From Syntrophaceae bacterium (GTDB lineage: Bacteria; Desulfobacterota; Syntrophia; Syntrophales; UBA2185): a DNA stretch of 13,389 nucleotides. The position numbers and the translations under genes are program-made. This document shows positions 6,942-13,389 of this stretch, piece by piece; within the stretch, counting starts at the first letter, position 1, and every line of letters starts with the position of its first letter. The notes under the pieces are model-generated. The model did no database searches. It saw nothing but the letters and a program-made list of their open reading frames with translations, and had not been told where the DNA came from. Location: NCBI GenBank assembly GCA_017885225.1, contig JAFNGM010000265.1, positions 1 through 13,389 on the forward strand, written 5' to 3'.

Positions 6942-6995
6942 GTGTGGAAATAACGCGGGAATGGGATATCGGTAGTTAAATTATGAAAGGTAATC

Positions 6996-7373
6996 TTACA
7001 AGGCAAGCTCGAACGCATTCTGAATGAGTTCTATCGTATTTCCGGCAGGCAGCATTTTAACCGCCACGACATCAAATCGGGCATCGCAAGGGTAGAGGTG
7101 TTTTTCCTCCAAATACTTGAGGGCAATCCGCGATATTTTTCTCTTCTTTTCCCACCCGACCGCAGCCTGGGGATCACCGAAATCTTCTGATTTTCTGCTC
7201 TTCACCTCCACAAACACAACCGTATTCCCTTCTTTCGCCACGATATCGATCTCTCCAAAAAGGCATTTATAGTTGCGTTCAATGATCCTGTAACCTTTGC
7301 TTTTCAAATAGGCAACGGCAAGCTCCTCGCCCCTCTTCCCTGTCCTTATTCTGCCGTCACCCTTCATTACCAT
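6996..7373 (-). CDS. yraN: UPF0102 nuclease-fold protein YraN
   Basis: The product is 125 residues, normal for the YraN/UPF0102 family, which has a restriction-endonuclease-like fold and no settled function (a Holliday-junction-resolvase-like role has been suggested). Visible are TGKRGEELAVAYLKSKGY (11-28), RNYKCLFGEIDIVA (33-46) and VFVEVKSRKSEDFG (53-66). Asp43, Glu56 and Lys58 form the expected D-ExK metal site. RFDVVAVK near the C-terminus is also typical. The ATG at 7373 was used; an in-frame ATG at 7367 is an alternative, and neither has a clear ribosome site. It follows rnhB after 127 bp that hold a palindromic repeat, and ends the housekeeping run, facing the sugar cassette tail-to-tail. 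Confidence 0.93.
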   Translation of the reverse strand: MVMKGDGRIRTGKRGEELAVAYLKSKGYRIIERNYKCLFGEIDIVAKEGNTVVFVEVKSRKSEDFGDPQAAVGWEKKRKISRIALKYLEEKHLYPCDARFDVVAVKMLPAGNTIELIQNAFELAL

Positions 7374-7453
7374 CTGCCGATATCACGCTCAGTTGAAAAA
7401 TTTTCCTCTCACACGTGCTTATTGCAATCGCAGGAACTCATTCTCGCTCTCCA

Positions 7454-7484
7454 GGATTGCCACGCGGCAGTGCCCGCAATGACG
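7454..7484 (-). repeat. Dispersed palindromic repeat (CGTCATTGCG…GCAATCC type)
   Basis: Read on the minus strand this 31-bp element begins CGTCATTGCGGG and ends GTGGCAATCC. Its outer ATTGC/GCAAT arms are complementary, and the inner GCGG and CCGC can also pair. It resembles a short intergenic palindrome that I recall in many copies in deltaproteobacterial and other genomes (CGTCATTGCGAG … GCAATCC). It sits in the rnhB–yraN gap. Only one copy is visible here, so membership of a repeat family is from memory. Confidence 0.5.
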
Positions 7485-7500
7485 CGATGGCACCTTTGCG

Positions 7501-8124
7501 TTAGAACTCAAGTTCCACATTAACCTGAAGGGAACTCTTGTCTCTGATCCTGAAGGACCGGCGATGTATTTTGCAGGGGCCGTATTTTTTGATTGCCTCC
7601 CGGTGTTCCCCCGTACCGTAACCCTTATTTTTCAAGAAATTATACTGGGGGAACTGACGATGATAGATCTCCATGATACTGTCCCTGGATACCTTGGCAA
7701 TGATGGATGCAGACGCTACGGAAATACTGCGGGAGTCTCCTTTCACGACGGCTTCCTGGGGTAAGGGAACGAAGATGCAACAGGACCCGTCTATGATCAG
7801 ATAGTCGGGTTTTAAGGAAAGATTCGACACCGCCTCTTTCATGGCCATGAGTGTTGCCTGAAATACATTCACATCATCGATAACGGACGCCTCGACGACA
7901 CCGAGACCAATTGAGAGGGCATCGTGCTCTATCACTTTATAAAGTCTTTCCCTCTTGCGGGGGGTAAGCTTTTTTGAATCATTTATTTCGGGATTTTCGT
8001 AATCGTGGGGAAGGATAACGGCTGCCGCAACAACGGGACCCGCGAGAGGCCCTCTTCCTGCCTCATCAATACCAGCTATCAATCTATAACCACGCTGATG
8101 GGCACGCCGTTCGAAGCTATTCAT
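7501..8124 (-). CDS. rnhB: Ribonuclease HII
   Basis: RNase HII cuts RNA in RNA-DNA hybrids and starts removal of single ribonucleotides misincorporated in DNA. The 207-residue product is of normal length. The N-terminal signature AGIDEAGRGPLAGPVVAAAV (17-36) holds metal ligands Asp20 and Glu21. The other two acidic ligands are Asp112 in LIIDGS and Asp148 in KVSRDSIM. NDSKKLTPRKRE (48-59), ASASIIAKV (137-145) and the GYGTGEHREAIKKYGPCKIHRRSF-type tail, read from 168 to 191, are all conserved. The ATG at 8124 is 9 bp after the rplS stop; AAGG directly abuts it, so the ribosome site is poorly spaced and coupling to rplS is likely. Confidence 0.97.
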   Translation of the reverse strand: MNSFERRAHQRGYRLIAGIDEAGRGPLAGPVVAAAVILPHDYENPEINDSKKLTPRKRERLYKVIEHDALSIGLGVVEASVIDDVNVFQATLMAMKEAVSNLSLKPDYLIIDGSCCIFVPLPQEAVVKGDSRSISVASASIIAKVSRDSIMEIYHRQFPQYNFLKNKGYGTGEHREAIKKYGPCKIHRRSFRIRDKSSLQVNVELEF

Positions 8125-8133
8125 CCTTGATAG

Positions 8134-8478
8134 TTATTTTCCCATTTCTTTGATTCTTGCCTTCTTCCCTCTTAAACTTCTCAGGTAGTACAGGCGTGAA
8201 CGCCGCACTATCCCGCGAGTGACCACTTCGATTCTATCGATAACGGGTGAATGCAGGGGGAACGTCCTTTCCACTCCCACACCATAGGATACCTTTCTTA
8301 CGGTGAAGCTGGAGCGGCAGTCACCCCGTCTTCTCCGGATGACCACACCCTCAAAGGCCTGAATCCTCTGTTTCTGCCCTTCAACAATCCTGACATACAC
8401 TCTTACCGTATCACCCGGCTTGAACGCAGGGATGTCTCCTCGCATTTGCTCTTTTTCAAGCATTTCCATTACATTCAT
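8134..8478 (-). CDS. rplS: 50S ribosomal protein L19
   Basis: L19 lies at the 30S-50S interface and contributes to the subunit bridge. The start is the ATG at 8478 (114 residues, the usual size), with GGAGG about 10 nt upstream. An open frame continues further upstream but runs into trmD and is not coding. The sequence begins [19 protein letters not shown] and shows the family's [48 protein letters not shown] and [24 protein letters not shown] (24 residues, ~80-103, cited here only as a signature region). The C-terminal RGKKARIKE is normal. It is 26 bp downstream of trmD, as in most bacteria, and belongs to the rpsP operon. Confidence 0.98.
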   Translation of the reverse strand: MNVMEMLEKEQMRGDIPAFKPGDTVRVYVRIVEGQKQRIQAFEGVVIRRRRGDCRSSFTVRKVSYGVGVERTFPLHSPVIDRIEVVTRGIVRRSRLYYLRSLRGKKARIKEMGK

Positions 8479-8504
8479 AGCGAAAATTCCTCCAGATCGA
8501 GTAA

Positions 8505-9239
8505 TTAATGATTTTTCTTTATTTCTTCCAGTGTCTCTCTGTCTTCGGGTGACAGAGCTATTTTTTCGAGTAAATCCGGCCTCCTTACATATGTCCTTCT
8601 GAGCGATTCCTTCCTGCGCCACGCCAGAATTTCTCTGTGGTTCCCCGAGAGCAGCACCTCGGGAACCGGCCAACCCCGGTAATCACTGGGACGCGTATAA
8701 TGAGGGTACTCCAAAAGTCCCATAGAAAAAGAATCTGAAGATGCCGATTCACTATTACCCAGAACACCGGGAACCAAGCGGGAAATGGCGTCTATCATTA
8801 TCATGGCTGACAGCTCTCCCCCTGTAAGAATATAATCACCCATGGAGACTTCTTTGTCAACCAGATGATCCCTTACCCTTTCGTCCACACCCTCATAGTG
8901 GCCGCAGATAAGGACGATTCTTGAACGGAGAGACATTTCTTCAGCCATTTTCTGGCTGAATGTTTCCCCCTGGGGGGTCAGGAGAACGGTGAGAATGCCT
9001 TCTTTTTCCGGGAGTATGGACGCGAGGGCTCTGTCGATCGGTTCCACCTTCATCACCATGCCGCCGCCGCCCCCATAAGGGGCATCGTCAGTCATTTTAT
9101 GCTTATCCTCGGCATAGTCTCGTATGTTATGCAGGTGGATTTCCACCAATCCCTTCTCCCTCGCCCTTTTCACAATACTGCAATGAAGGGGAGATGCAAA
9201 CATCTCAGGGAATATGGAAAGGATGTCGAACCTGATCAT
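8505..9239 (-). CDS. trmD: tRNA (guanine-37-N1)-methyltransferase
   Basis: TrmD methylates G37 next to the anticodon in tRNAs reading CUN, CCN and CGG codons, preventing +1 frameshifting. The 244 residues are typical of the family. The SPOUT trefoil-knot motifs are visible: [11 protein letters not shown] (54-64), [11 protein letters not shown] (86-96), [12 protein letters not shown] (111-122) and [13 protein letters not shown] (134-146). The catalytic aspartate (Asp169) sits in [17 protein letters not shown] (168-184), and the C-terminal [14 protein letters not shown] (196-209) is also conserved. The ribosome site AGGAG overlaps the TAG stop of rimM, giving a 6-bp gap, so the two are translationally tied. 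Confidence 0.98.
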   Translation of the reverse strand: MIRFDILSIFPEMFASPLHCSIVKRAREKGLVEIHLHNIRDYAEDKHKMTDDAPYGGGGGMVMKVEPIDRALASILPEKEGILTVLLTPQGETFSQKMAEEMSLRSRIVLICGHYEGVDERVRDHLVDKEVSMGDYILTGGELSAMIMIDAISRLVPGVLGNSESASSDSFSMGLLEYPHYTRPSDYRGWPVPEVLLSGNHREILAWRRKESLRRTYVRRPDLLEKIALSPEDRETLEEIKKNH

Positions 9240-9245
9240 GATCTC

Positions 9246-9746
9246 CTATAACCCGTCAAGCAGCCTTACTACCATCACCCCCCGCTCAATATCAATCGTA
9301 CGTATTACCTCGGCAATACCGGGAAGCAGAATCTCCCTTTCTCCTCCGCTACAGACATACACATCGTTACTCCCCGTGGGAAAAACAGACGTAATTGAAC
9401 CAAGAACGTGACCGTTTTCTGTGATGACTTTAAGACCTGTAATGTCCCGCCAGTAATACTCGTCTTCGGGTAGTATCTCGAGCTTATTCGAAGAGATAAG
9501 CATGTGACATCCCACAAAAGCACGCGCTTTTTCGATGTCTTCAACTCCCTCCATATCCACAAGAAAAGTATATTTTCTTACCAGGATATTTTTCAGCGTG
9601 AAGGGCCCTTTGGTATCATTTCCCTTCCGTATATAGACTTCCTCAAGGGATCGAAGTGTATCATGCGACTCTATATACGACACCGCCTTCAGACGACCCC
9701 TGAGACCGATGGTTTTTACAATCTTCCCGATAGCAAAGAACTCCAT
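9246..9746 (-). CDS. rimM: Ribosome maturation factor RimM
   Basis: RimM binds S19 and assists maturation of the 30S head. The product is 166 residues from the ATG at 9746; a TTG one codon upstream is a possible alternative. The N-terminal domain begins FFAIGKIVKTIGLRGRLKA. The PRC-barrel domain follows, with the conserved YYWRDITGLKV near residue 97 and PTGSNDVYVC, ILLPGIAEVI further on. The gap to khpA is 5 bp and to trmD 6 bp, so it lies inside a tight operon. No ribosome site is visible, so coupling with khpA is likely. Confidence 0.96.
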   Translation of the reverse strand: MEFFAIGKIVKTIGLRGRLKAVSYIESHDTLRSLEEVYIRKGNDTKGPFTLKNILVRKYTFLVDMEGVEDIEKARAFVGCHMLISSNKLEILPEDEYYWRDITGLKVITENGHVLGSITSVFPTGSNDVYVCSGGEREILLPGIAEVIRTIDIERGVMVVRLLDGL

Positions 9747-9751
9747 CAACG

Positions 9752-9982
9752 TTATTCGATAATTTCTAAAACTGCTCTCTTGCGAAGTTTCGTCGATGCC
9801 GCACTCAAAATAGTTCTCATGGCTTTTGCGGTTCTTCCCTGCTTGCCGATAACCTTGCCCAGATCCTCTTTTGCAACCCTCAGTTCGATCACGGAAGTTT
9901 GCTCGCCAAGCACCTCGGACACTCCCACTAAATCAGGATTATCCACCAATGACTGCGCTATGTACTTGATCAATTCTTTCAT
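9752..9982 (-). CDS. khpA: KH-domain RNA-binding protein KhpA
   Basis: This small single-KH-domain protein (YlqC/UPF0109) binds RNA; in Gram-positive bacteria it pairs with KhpB and affects cell shape, but its role here is unknown. The ATG at 9982 gives 76 residues, the usual length, and has GGAGG 8 nt upstream. A GTG at 9997 lies before that ribosome site and is unlikely. The KH loop [18 protein letters not shown] contains the GxxG as GKQG. The order rpsP–khpA–rimM–trmD is common in Deltaproteobacteria and Firmicutes. Confidence 0.95.
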   Translation of the reverse strand: MKELIKYIAQSLVDNPDLVGVSEVLGEQTSVIELRVAKEDLGKVIGKQGRTAKAMRTILSAASTKLRKRAVLEIIE

Positions 9983-10064
9983 CGTCACAACCTCCACTGA
10001 TTACTTGTTCATTACTTCCATTAGTAATAGCGACTGCAACCGTAAAACCATCAATGTATGCCAC

Positions 10065-10316
10065 TTATGCTCTCGTTGCGATTCCTTTCTTCGCAAGCAA
10101 CTGAGATACCGTCACGGTAGGCATGGCTCCCTTGGCAAGCCAATCGGCTACTCGTTCCTCTTTAAGGACGACTTCTGCCGGATTTTTGTTAGGGTCATAG
10201 CTTCCAACTATTTCCAGAAATCTGCCATCCCTGGGAGATCCGGAATCAGCTACCACAATTCTGTAAAAAGGCCTGCTCTTTCCGCCAAGCCTCGCCAACC
10301 TTATTTTTACTGCCAT
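10065..10316 (-). CDS. rpsP: 30S ribosomal protein S16
   Basis: S16 binds 16S rRNA early in 30S assembly. The ATG at 10316 gives 83 residues starting [18 protein letters not shown], the standard N-terminus. [20 protein letters not shown] (26-45) and the region from [15 protein letters not shown] onward to [11 protein letters not shown] are typical. The ribosome site AGGAGG (10332-10337) is strong but 15 nt from this ATG, longer than usual. An in-frame TTG at 10328 is only 3 nt from it and would add four residues. A run of eight A bases spans the start. It follows ffh after 76 bp that include a promoter candidate. Confidence 0.97.
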   Translation of the reverse strand: MAVKIRLARLGGKSRPFYRIVVADSGSPRDGRFLEIVGSYDPNKNPAEVVLKEERVADWLAKGAMPTVTVSQLLAKKGIATRA

Positions 10317-10369
10317 TTTTTTTAACAATCACCTCCTGAAAAATAGTATACTGTTCCGCAAGAACTTTT

Positions 10370-10398
10370 ATTATAAATCATTTTTACCTTAATTAAAA
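10370..10398 (-). promoter_or_regulatory. Candidate internal promoter before rpsP
   Basis: A perfect TATAAT on the minus strand (10370-10375) lies just after the ffh stop. The -35 at 17-nt spacing is poor (TTTTAA at 10393-10398). Transcription from here would give a leader of about 45 nt and let the ribosomal genes be expressed apart from argS and ffh. Motif evidence only; the DNA here is AT-rich, which raises the chance of a random match. Confidence 0.27.
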
Positions 10399-11730
10399 GG
10401 GTAAATTACCACGACGAAATAATTTCATTCCTTCCTTCGTCGTCATTTTTTTCATAATTTTTCTCATTTCCGCATAATTCCTCAACAGAATGTTCACATC
10501 CTGCACCGAGGTTCCGCTCCCCTTGGCGATTCTTTTTCGCCTCTGGCCATCAATTATCAGATATTTCAGGCGTTCCTTTCTTGTCATGGAGTCTATAATT
10601 GCGCTCGTTTTTATCAGTTCCTTTTCATCCGGAGCAACGTTTTTCAGCGCTTTGATCTTTCCCAATCCCGGTATCATGCCCATGATATCTTGAATAGAAC
10701 CCATTGATCTGATCTGCTTAAGCTGATCACGAAAGTCTTCCAGGGTGAATTCATTTTTTCTTATTTTCTTTTCGAGTTCCCGCGCCTTTTTTTCATCAAC
10801 CGCAGCCTGCGCTTTTTCCACGAACGTCAGGATATCACCCATGCCTAAAATCCGTGATGCCAGACGTTCAGGGTGACATACCTCTAACGCGTCGATTTTT
10901 TCACCCACACCAATAAACTTGATGGGTTTCCCGATCACCGCTTTCAGAGAAAGTGCTGCGCCACCCCTGGCATCGCCGTCCATCTTGGTCATGATCACGC
11001 CGTCAATGCCGAGAAGTTCGTTAAATTTTCCGGCAACGTTGACCGCATCCTGGCCTGTCATGGCATCGGCAACGAAGAGAATTTCCGAGGGATTCACCGC
11101 ACTCTTTATCCTTTTCAGTTCATCCATCATTTCATCGTCTATATGAAGTCTTCCCGCCGTGTCAATAATAAGCACGTCATAGCCGTTGCGTTTCGCCTCC
11201 TCAACAGCGTGAACACACATCCCTACCGGGTCATTCACATCGGTGGAACCATAAATGCCCACACCTTTAATCTTCTCCCCCAGTATCCTCAGTTGTTGAA
11301 TCGCCGCGGGTCTGTAGACATCCGAAGATACGAGGTAGACCCTCTTGTCCTGGTTTACCAGAAGCTGTGCGAGCTTGACTGCTGTTGTCGTCTTTCCGCA
11401 ACCCTGAAGCCCTACCAGCATCACAGGGTCAGGGAATCGACTGGTAAGCTTAAGCAGGCTGCTTTTCCCGCCCAGCAGATCAACAAGCCGCTCATGGACA
11501 ATTTTCACAACCTGCTGTCCGGGCGTGATGCTCTCCAAAACTTCCTGGCCGACTGCCCTGCTTCTTATTTCCTCGATAAAGTCCTTCACTACCTTAAAAT
11601 TGACATCCGCTTCGAGAAGGACCATGCGTATTTCCTTCAGTGCTGAGGCAATATTTTCTTCACTAAGACGGCCTCTCTGCCTGAGTTTCTTAAATATGTC
11701 TTCCAGTTTTTCCGTTATCGTTTCAAACAT
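10393..11730 (-). CDS. ffh: Signal recognition particle GTPase Ffh (SRP54)
   Basis: Ffh with 4.5S RNA recognises signal sequences on nascent chains and delivers ribosomes to FtsY at the membrane. The product has 445 residues, normal for the family. The N-domain helical bundle (1-85) includes LKEIRMVLLEADVNFKVVK (31-49). The G-domain shows the P-loop GLQGCGKTTTAVKLA (107-121), YRPAAIQQL (139-147), DTAGRLH (190-196) and TKMDGDARGGAALS (248-261). The M-domain from ~325 contains IPGLGK and the RNA-binding SGTSVQDVNILLRNY (405-419) followed by methionine-rich EMRKIMKKMTTKEGM. The ATG at 11730 has GGTGA close upstream. A 108-bp gap separates it from the SPOR gene and holds a possible 16-codon ORF overlapping the start. 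Confidence 0.98.
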   Translation of the reverse strand: MFETITEKLEDIFKKLRQRGRLSEENIASALKEIRMVLLEADVNFKVVKDFIEEIRSRAVGQEVLESITPGQQVVKIVHERLVDLLGGKSSLLKLTSRFPDPVMLVGLQGCGKTTTAVKLAQLLVNQDKRVYLVSSDVYRPAAIQQLRILGEKIKGVGIYGSTDVNDPVGMCVHAVEEAKRNGYDVLIIDTAGRLHIDDEMMDELKRIKSAVNPSEILFVADAMTGQDAVNVAGKFNELLGIDGVIMTKMDGDARGGAALSLKAVIGKPIKFIGVGEKIDALEVCHPERLASRILGMGDILTFVEKAQAAVDEKKARELEKKIRKNEFTLEDFRDQLKQIRSMGSIQDIMGMIPGLGKIKALKNVAPDEKELIKTSAIIDSMTRKERLKYLIIDGQRRKRIAKGSGTSVQDVNILLRNYAEMRKIMKKMTTKEGMKLFRRGNLPF

Positions 11731-11838
11731 AAATCACCAGTAATGTCTCTTTACCATAGAGCTTTTCTTCCATTGAGACCTATTGACCCCTTGAATCCTG
11801 GAGAAGAGAGCAACTTTTTTCGAGATGCATCAACTATA

Positions 11839-12504
11839 TTAACTATTCTTTTCACTCGTCTTACTGATCACGCAGTTCAGGCCTTTGACTTTTTTCTCCA
11901 TGCTCTCGACGGCCTTTTGCGCCTGTTCCCGGCTTTCAAAACCTTCGATAATAATACGGTACCACTTCCCTTTTCCCGGTAAGTCAATCACGACAACCTT
12001 GGGCTTGAATCCAAGAGGTGTCAGTTTCTTGCTGAACTGGTCTGCTTTTGCCCTATCCTTTAGGGAAATAACCTGAATCTGATATCTTTCCTTTCCGGGG
12101 GCCGGTTTCGATAGTGCGTGTCCGGCAACAGGCGAAGGAGGTGGCTTTTGCTCCTTCATTGCTGCCAAGGCAGGCTGCTTTTCCTCGGTCACGCCGGATG
12201 GAATGGCGGGAATTTTCTTTTCCTCTCCACCCTTTACCTCTCCCTCGACATGCGCAGGCTCCTTCGATCCCTCAGCAACGACGGCAACGGATGTTTCCGC
12301 CTTGGTCGACGACCAGCCGAATTTTTCCACAAGCATACCCGGAAGGCCACGTGAAAACTTCTCCGGGTAGGTATCTATATTTTTCCCAACGGTCACGCCG
12401 AAGAGAAACGCAATAAAGAGTATGCATGACATCCCTATGATAAACAACACAAGCGCCCGTTTACCCAATTTCAGTTCAAACGTACGAACATTCTTCGATG
12501 TCAT
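11839..12504 (-). CDS. Membrane-anchored SPOR-domain protein
   Basis: The product is 221 residues. A short basic cytoplasmic tail is followed by one transmembrane helix (~17-39). A low-complexity periplasmic linker rich in Glu, Lys, Pro and Ala spans ~65-138. The C-terminal SPOR domain (~140-216) reads YQIQVISLKDRAKADQFSKK, then KWYRIIIEGFESREQAQKAV. SPOR domains bind glycan strands lacking stem peptides at the division septum, so the topology is like FtsN or DedD. It lacks the recognisable FtsN essential helix, so I do not call it ftsN. It starts 18 bp after argS with only a weak GAGA ribosome site. SPOR genes downstream of argS are a recurring deltaproteobacterial arrangement. Confidence 0.9.
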   Translation of the reverse strand: MTSKNVRTFELKLGKRALVLFIIGMSCILFIAFLFGVTVGKNIDTYPEKFSRGLPGMLVEKFGWSSTKAETSVAVVAEGSKEPAHVEGEVKGGEEKKIPAIPSGVTEEKQPALAAMKEQKPPPSPVAGHALSKPAPGKERYQIQVISLKDRAKADQFSKKLTPLGFKPKVVVIDLPGKGKWYRIIIEGFESREQAQKAVESMEKKVKGLNCVISKTSEKNS

Positions 12505-12522
12505 GGAAATGCTTTTCTCTCG

Positions 12523-13389
12523 TTACATTCTTTCCGGTGCGGAAACACCGAGCAACCTTAGGGCATTTCTCACCACTGTAAGTATGGTTTTTATCAAAAA
12601 CAGTCTCGCCTTGCTGAGGCTTTCGTCATCGGACAAGACCCGGTGTTTATTGTAGTAACTATGAAACAGCGCCGCGAGATCATTAAGGTAAAACGTTAAC
12701 CGATGGGGCTCAAGAGCTATTGCCGCACCTTCGACAACCTCAGGAAACCTGATGATGGTTTTGATTAAATTCACCTCTTCCGGAAGTTTCAGACACCGTA
12801 AATCTACTACCTCATACGCGGGGATTGTAGAGCCCTTCTCACCGGCATTTCGCACAATGCTGCAAATTCTCGCATGGGCATACTGGACGTAATACACAGG
12901 ATTCTCGTTGGATTGCTTTTTTGCCAATTCCAAATCGAACTCAAGGTGACTGTCGGATCGCCTCATAAGAAAATTGTATCTCGCCGCATCCTTTCCTACT
13001 TCATCTACCACTTCCTTCATTGTCACGAATTCCCCGGCCCGCGTGGACATCGGGACAGGCATCCCGTCTCGCAGGAGGCTTACAAGCTGTATCAGGACGA
13101 TCTTGAGAGAATTCCTGTCATGGCCAAGGGCCTCAATGCAGGCGCTCATCCGGGGAATGTATCCGTGATGGTCCGCCCCCCACACATCGATAATTGTATC
13201 GAACCCACGAATATACTTATCATGATGGTAAGCGATGTCTGCGGCAAAGTAAGTCGGTTCGCCATTCCTTCTGACGACAACTCTGTCTTTCTCATCCCCA
13301 AAATCGGTCGTCTTGAACCAGAGGGTTTCCCCGTCACTATATACGACATGTTTCTCCTCAAGCTCCTTGAGCAATGTTGCCACACGATC
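12523..13389 (-). CDS. argS: Arginyl-tRNA synthetase, C-terminal half
   Basis: ArgRS charges tRNA-Arg with arginine. Only the last 288 residues of a class I enzyme of about 560 are in the window; the N-terminus with the HIGH motif lies beyond the right edge. The frame begins [13 protein letters not shown] and remains open. Recognisable blocks are [33 protein letters not shown], the catalytic-domain [19 protein letters not shown] and [20 protein letters not shown], in which the KMSKS-like loop reads PMSTR. ArgRS lacks a canonical KMSKS in many bacteria, so this is not a defect. The C-terminal part (~160-288) is the all-helical DALR anticodon-binding domain, including [16 protein letters not shown] and ending [11 protein letters not shown]. 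Confidence 0.96.
   Translation of the reverse strand, partial: DRVATLLKELEEKHVVYSDGETLWFKTTDFGDEKDRVVVRRNGEPTYFAADIAYHHDKYIRGFDTIIDVWGADHHGYIPRMSACIEALGHDRNSLKIVLIQLVSLLRDGMPVPMSTRAGEFVTMKEVVDEVGKDAARYNFLMRRSDSHLEFDLELAKKQSNENPVYYVQYAHARICSIVRNAGEKGSTIPAYEVVDLRCLKLPEEVNLIKTIIRFPEVVEGAAIALEPHRLTFYLNDLAALFHSYYNKHRVLSDDESLSKARLFLIKTILTVVRNALRLLGVSAPERM

Noticed and set aside
6942..6995. Bidirectional terminator between the convergent oxidoreductase and yraN genes
   Set aside because: I looked for a GC stem with T-runs on both strands and found none, so the two transcripts may overlap or stop by Rho.
8479..8673. 65-residue N-terminal extension of L19 into trmD
   Set aside because: L19 proteins begin at the MNVM site, which has a ribosome site; the upstream part is trmD read in another frame.
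9983..10064. 16-codon minus-strand frame and a 6-bp hairpin (ATTACT/AGTAAT) between rpsP and khpA
   Set aside because: There is no ribosome site for the frame, the stem is short and AT-rich without a T-run, and both are expected by chance in such sequence.
9504..10325. 273-codon plus-strand open frame
   Set aside because: It is antisense to rimM, khpA and rpsP, which are certain, and its translation is Ser/Arg/Cys-rich without domains.
12523..13389. Degenerate KMSKS motif (PMSTR) as a sign of a defective ArgRS
   Set aside because: Many functional bacterial ArgRS lack the canonical KMSKS and carry MST-type variants; the surrounding blocks are intact.

Overview
The window looks like chromosomal DNA of a Gram-negative bacterium of the former Deltaproteobacteria (Desulfobacterota, perhaps Syntrophales-like). 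This rests on gene order and protein style, not on a database match. The order argS – SPOR protein – ffh – rpsP – khpA – rimM – trmD – rplS – rnhB – yraN, with rsmI nearby, is typical of that group. Signal-peptide proteins, a lipoprotein and a SPOR protein point to a two-membrane envelope. No tRNA, rRNA, CRISPR array, transposase or phage gene was seen, and no gene-free stretch exceeds 130 bases.

Layout by coordinate. (1) 1-2420, minus strand: a four-gene envelope operon, transcribed from about 2450 downward. It encodes a small cytoplasmic protein with an internal repeat and a PopZ-like C-terminal helix, an exported FlgT-N-like protein, a GNA1162/DUF799-type lipoprotein, and an exported FecR-domain protein cut by the window edge. 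(2) 2523-3377, minus: rsmI. (3) 3493-6941, plus: a nucleotide-sugar cassette of UDP-glucuronate decarboxylase, a eukaryote-type UDP-glucose 6-dehydrogenase and an L-2-hydroxyglutarate-oxidase-like flavoprotein. (4) 6996-13389, minus: the housekeeping translation/secretion run from argS (C-terminal half only) to yraN.

How they fit together. The housekeeping run builds and modifies the translation machinery (ArgRS, S16, L19, RimM, TrmD, KhpA, RsmI), targets membrane proteins (Ffh) and removes RNA from DNA (RNase HII). The plus-strand cassette sits in the opposite direction between yraN and rsmI, which usually lie together, so it is probably a later insertion. Its first two enzymes catalyse consecutive steps, UDP-glucose to UDP-glucuronate to UDP-xylose. 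The flavoenzyme is the unexpected member and may be linked to cofactor recycling.

The least understood part is the envelope operon at the left end. Its exported members belong to families that recur around TolB/CsgG-like outer-membrane systems, while its first gene encodes a non-exported protein I cannot assign. That operon and the flavoenzyme in the sugar cassette are the best leads here.
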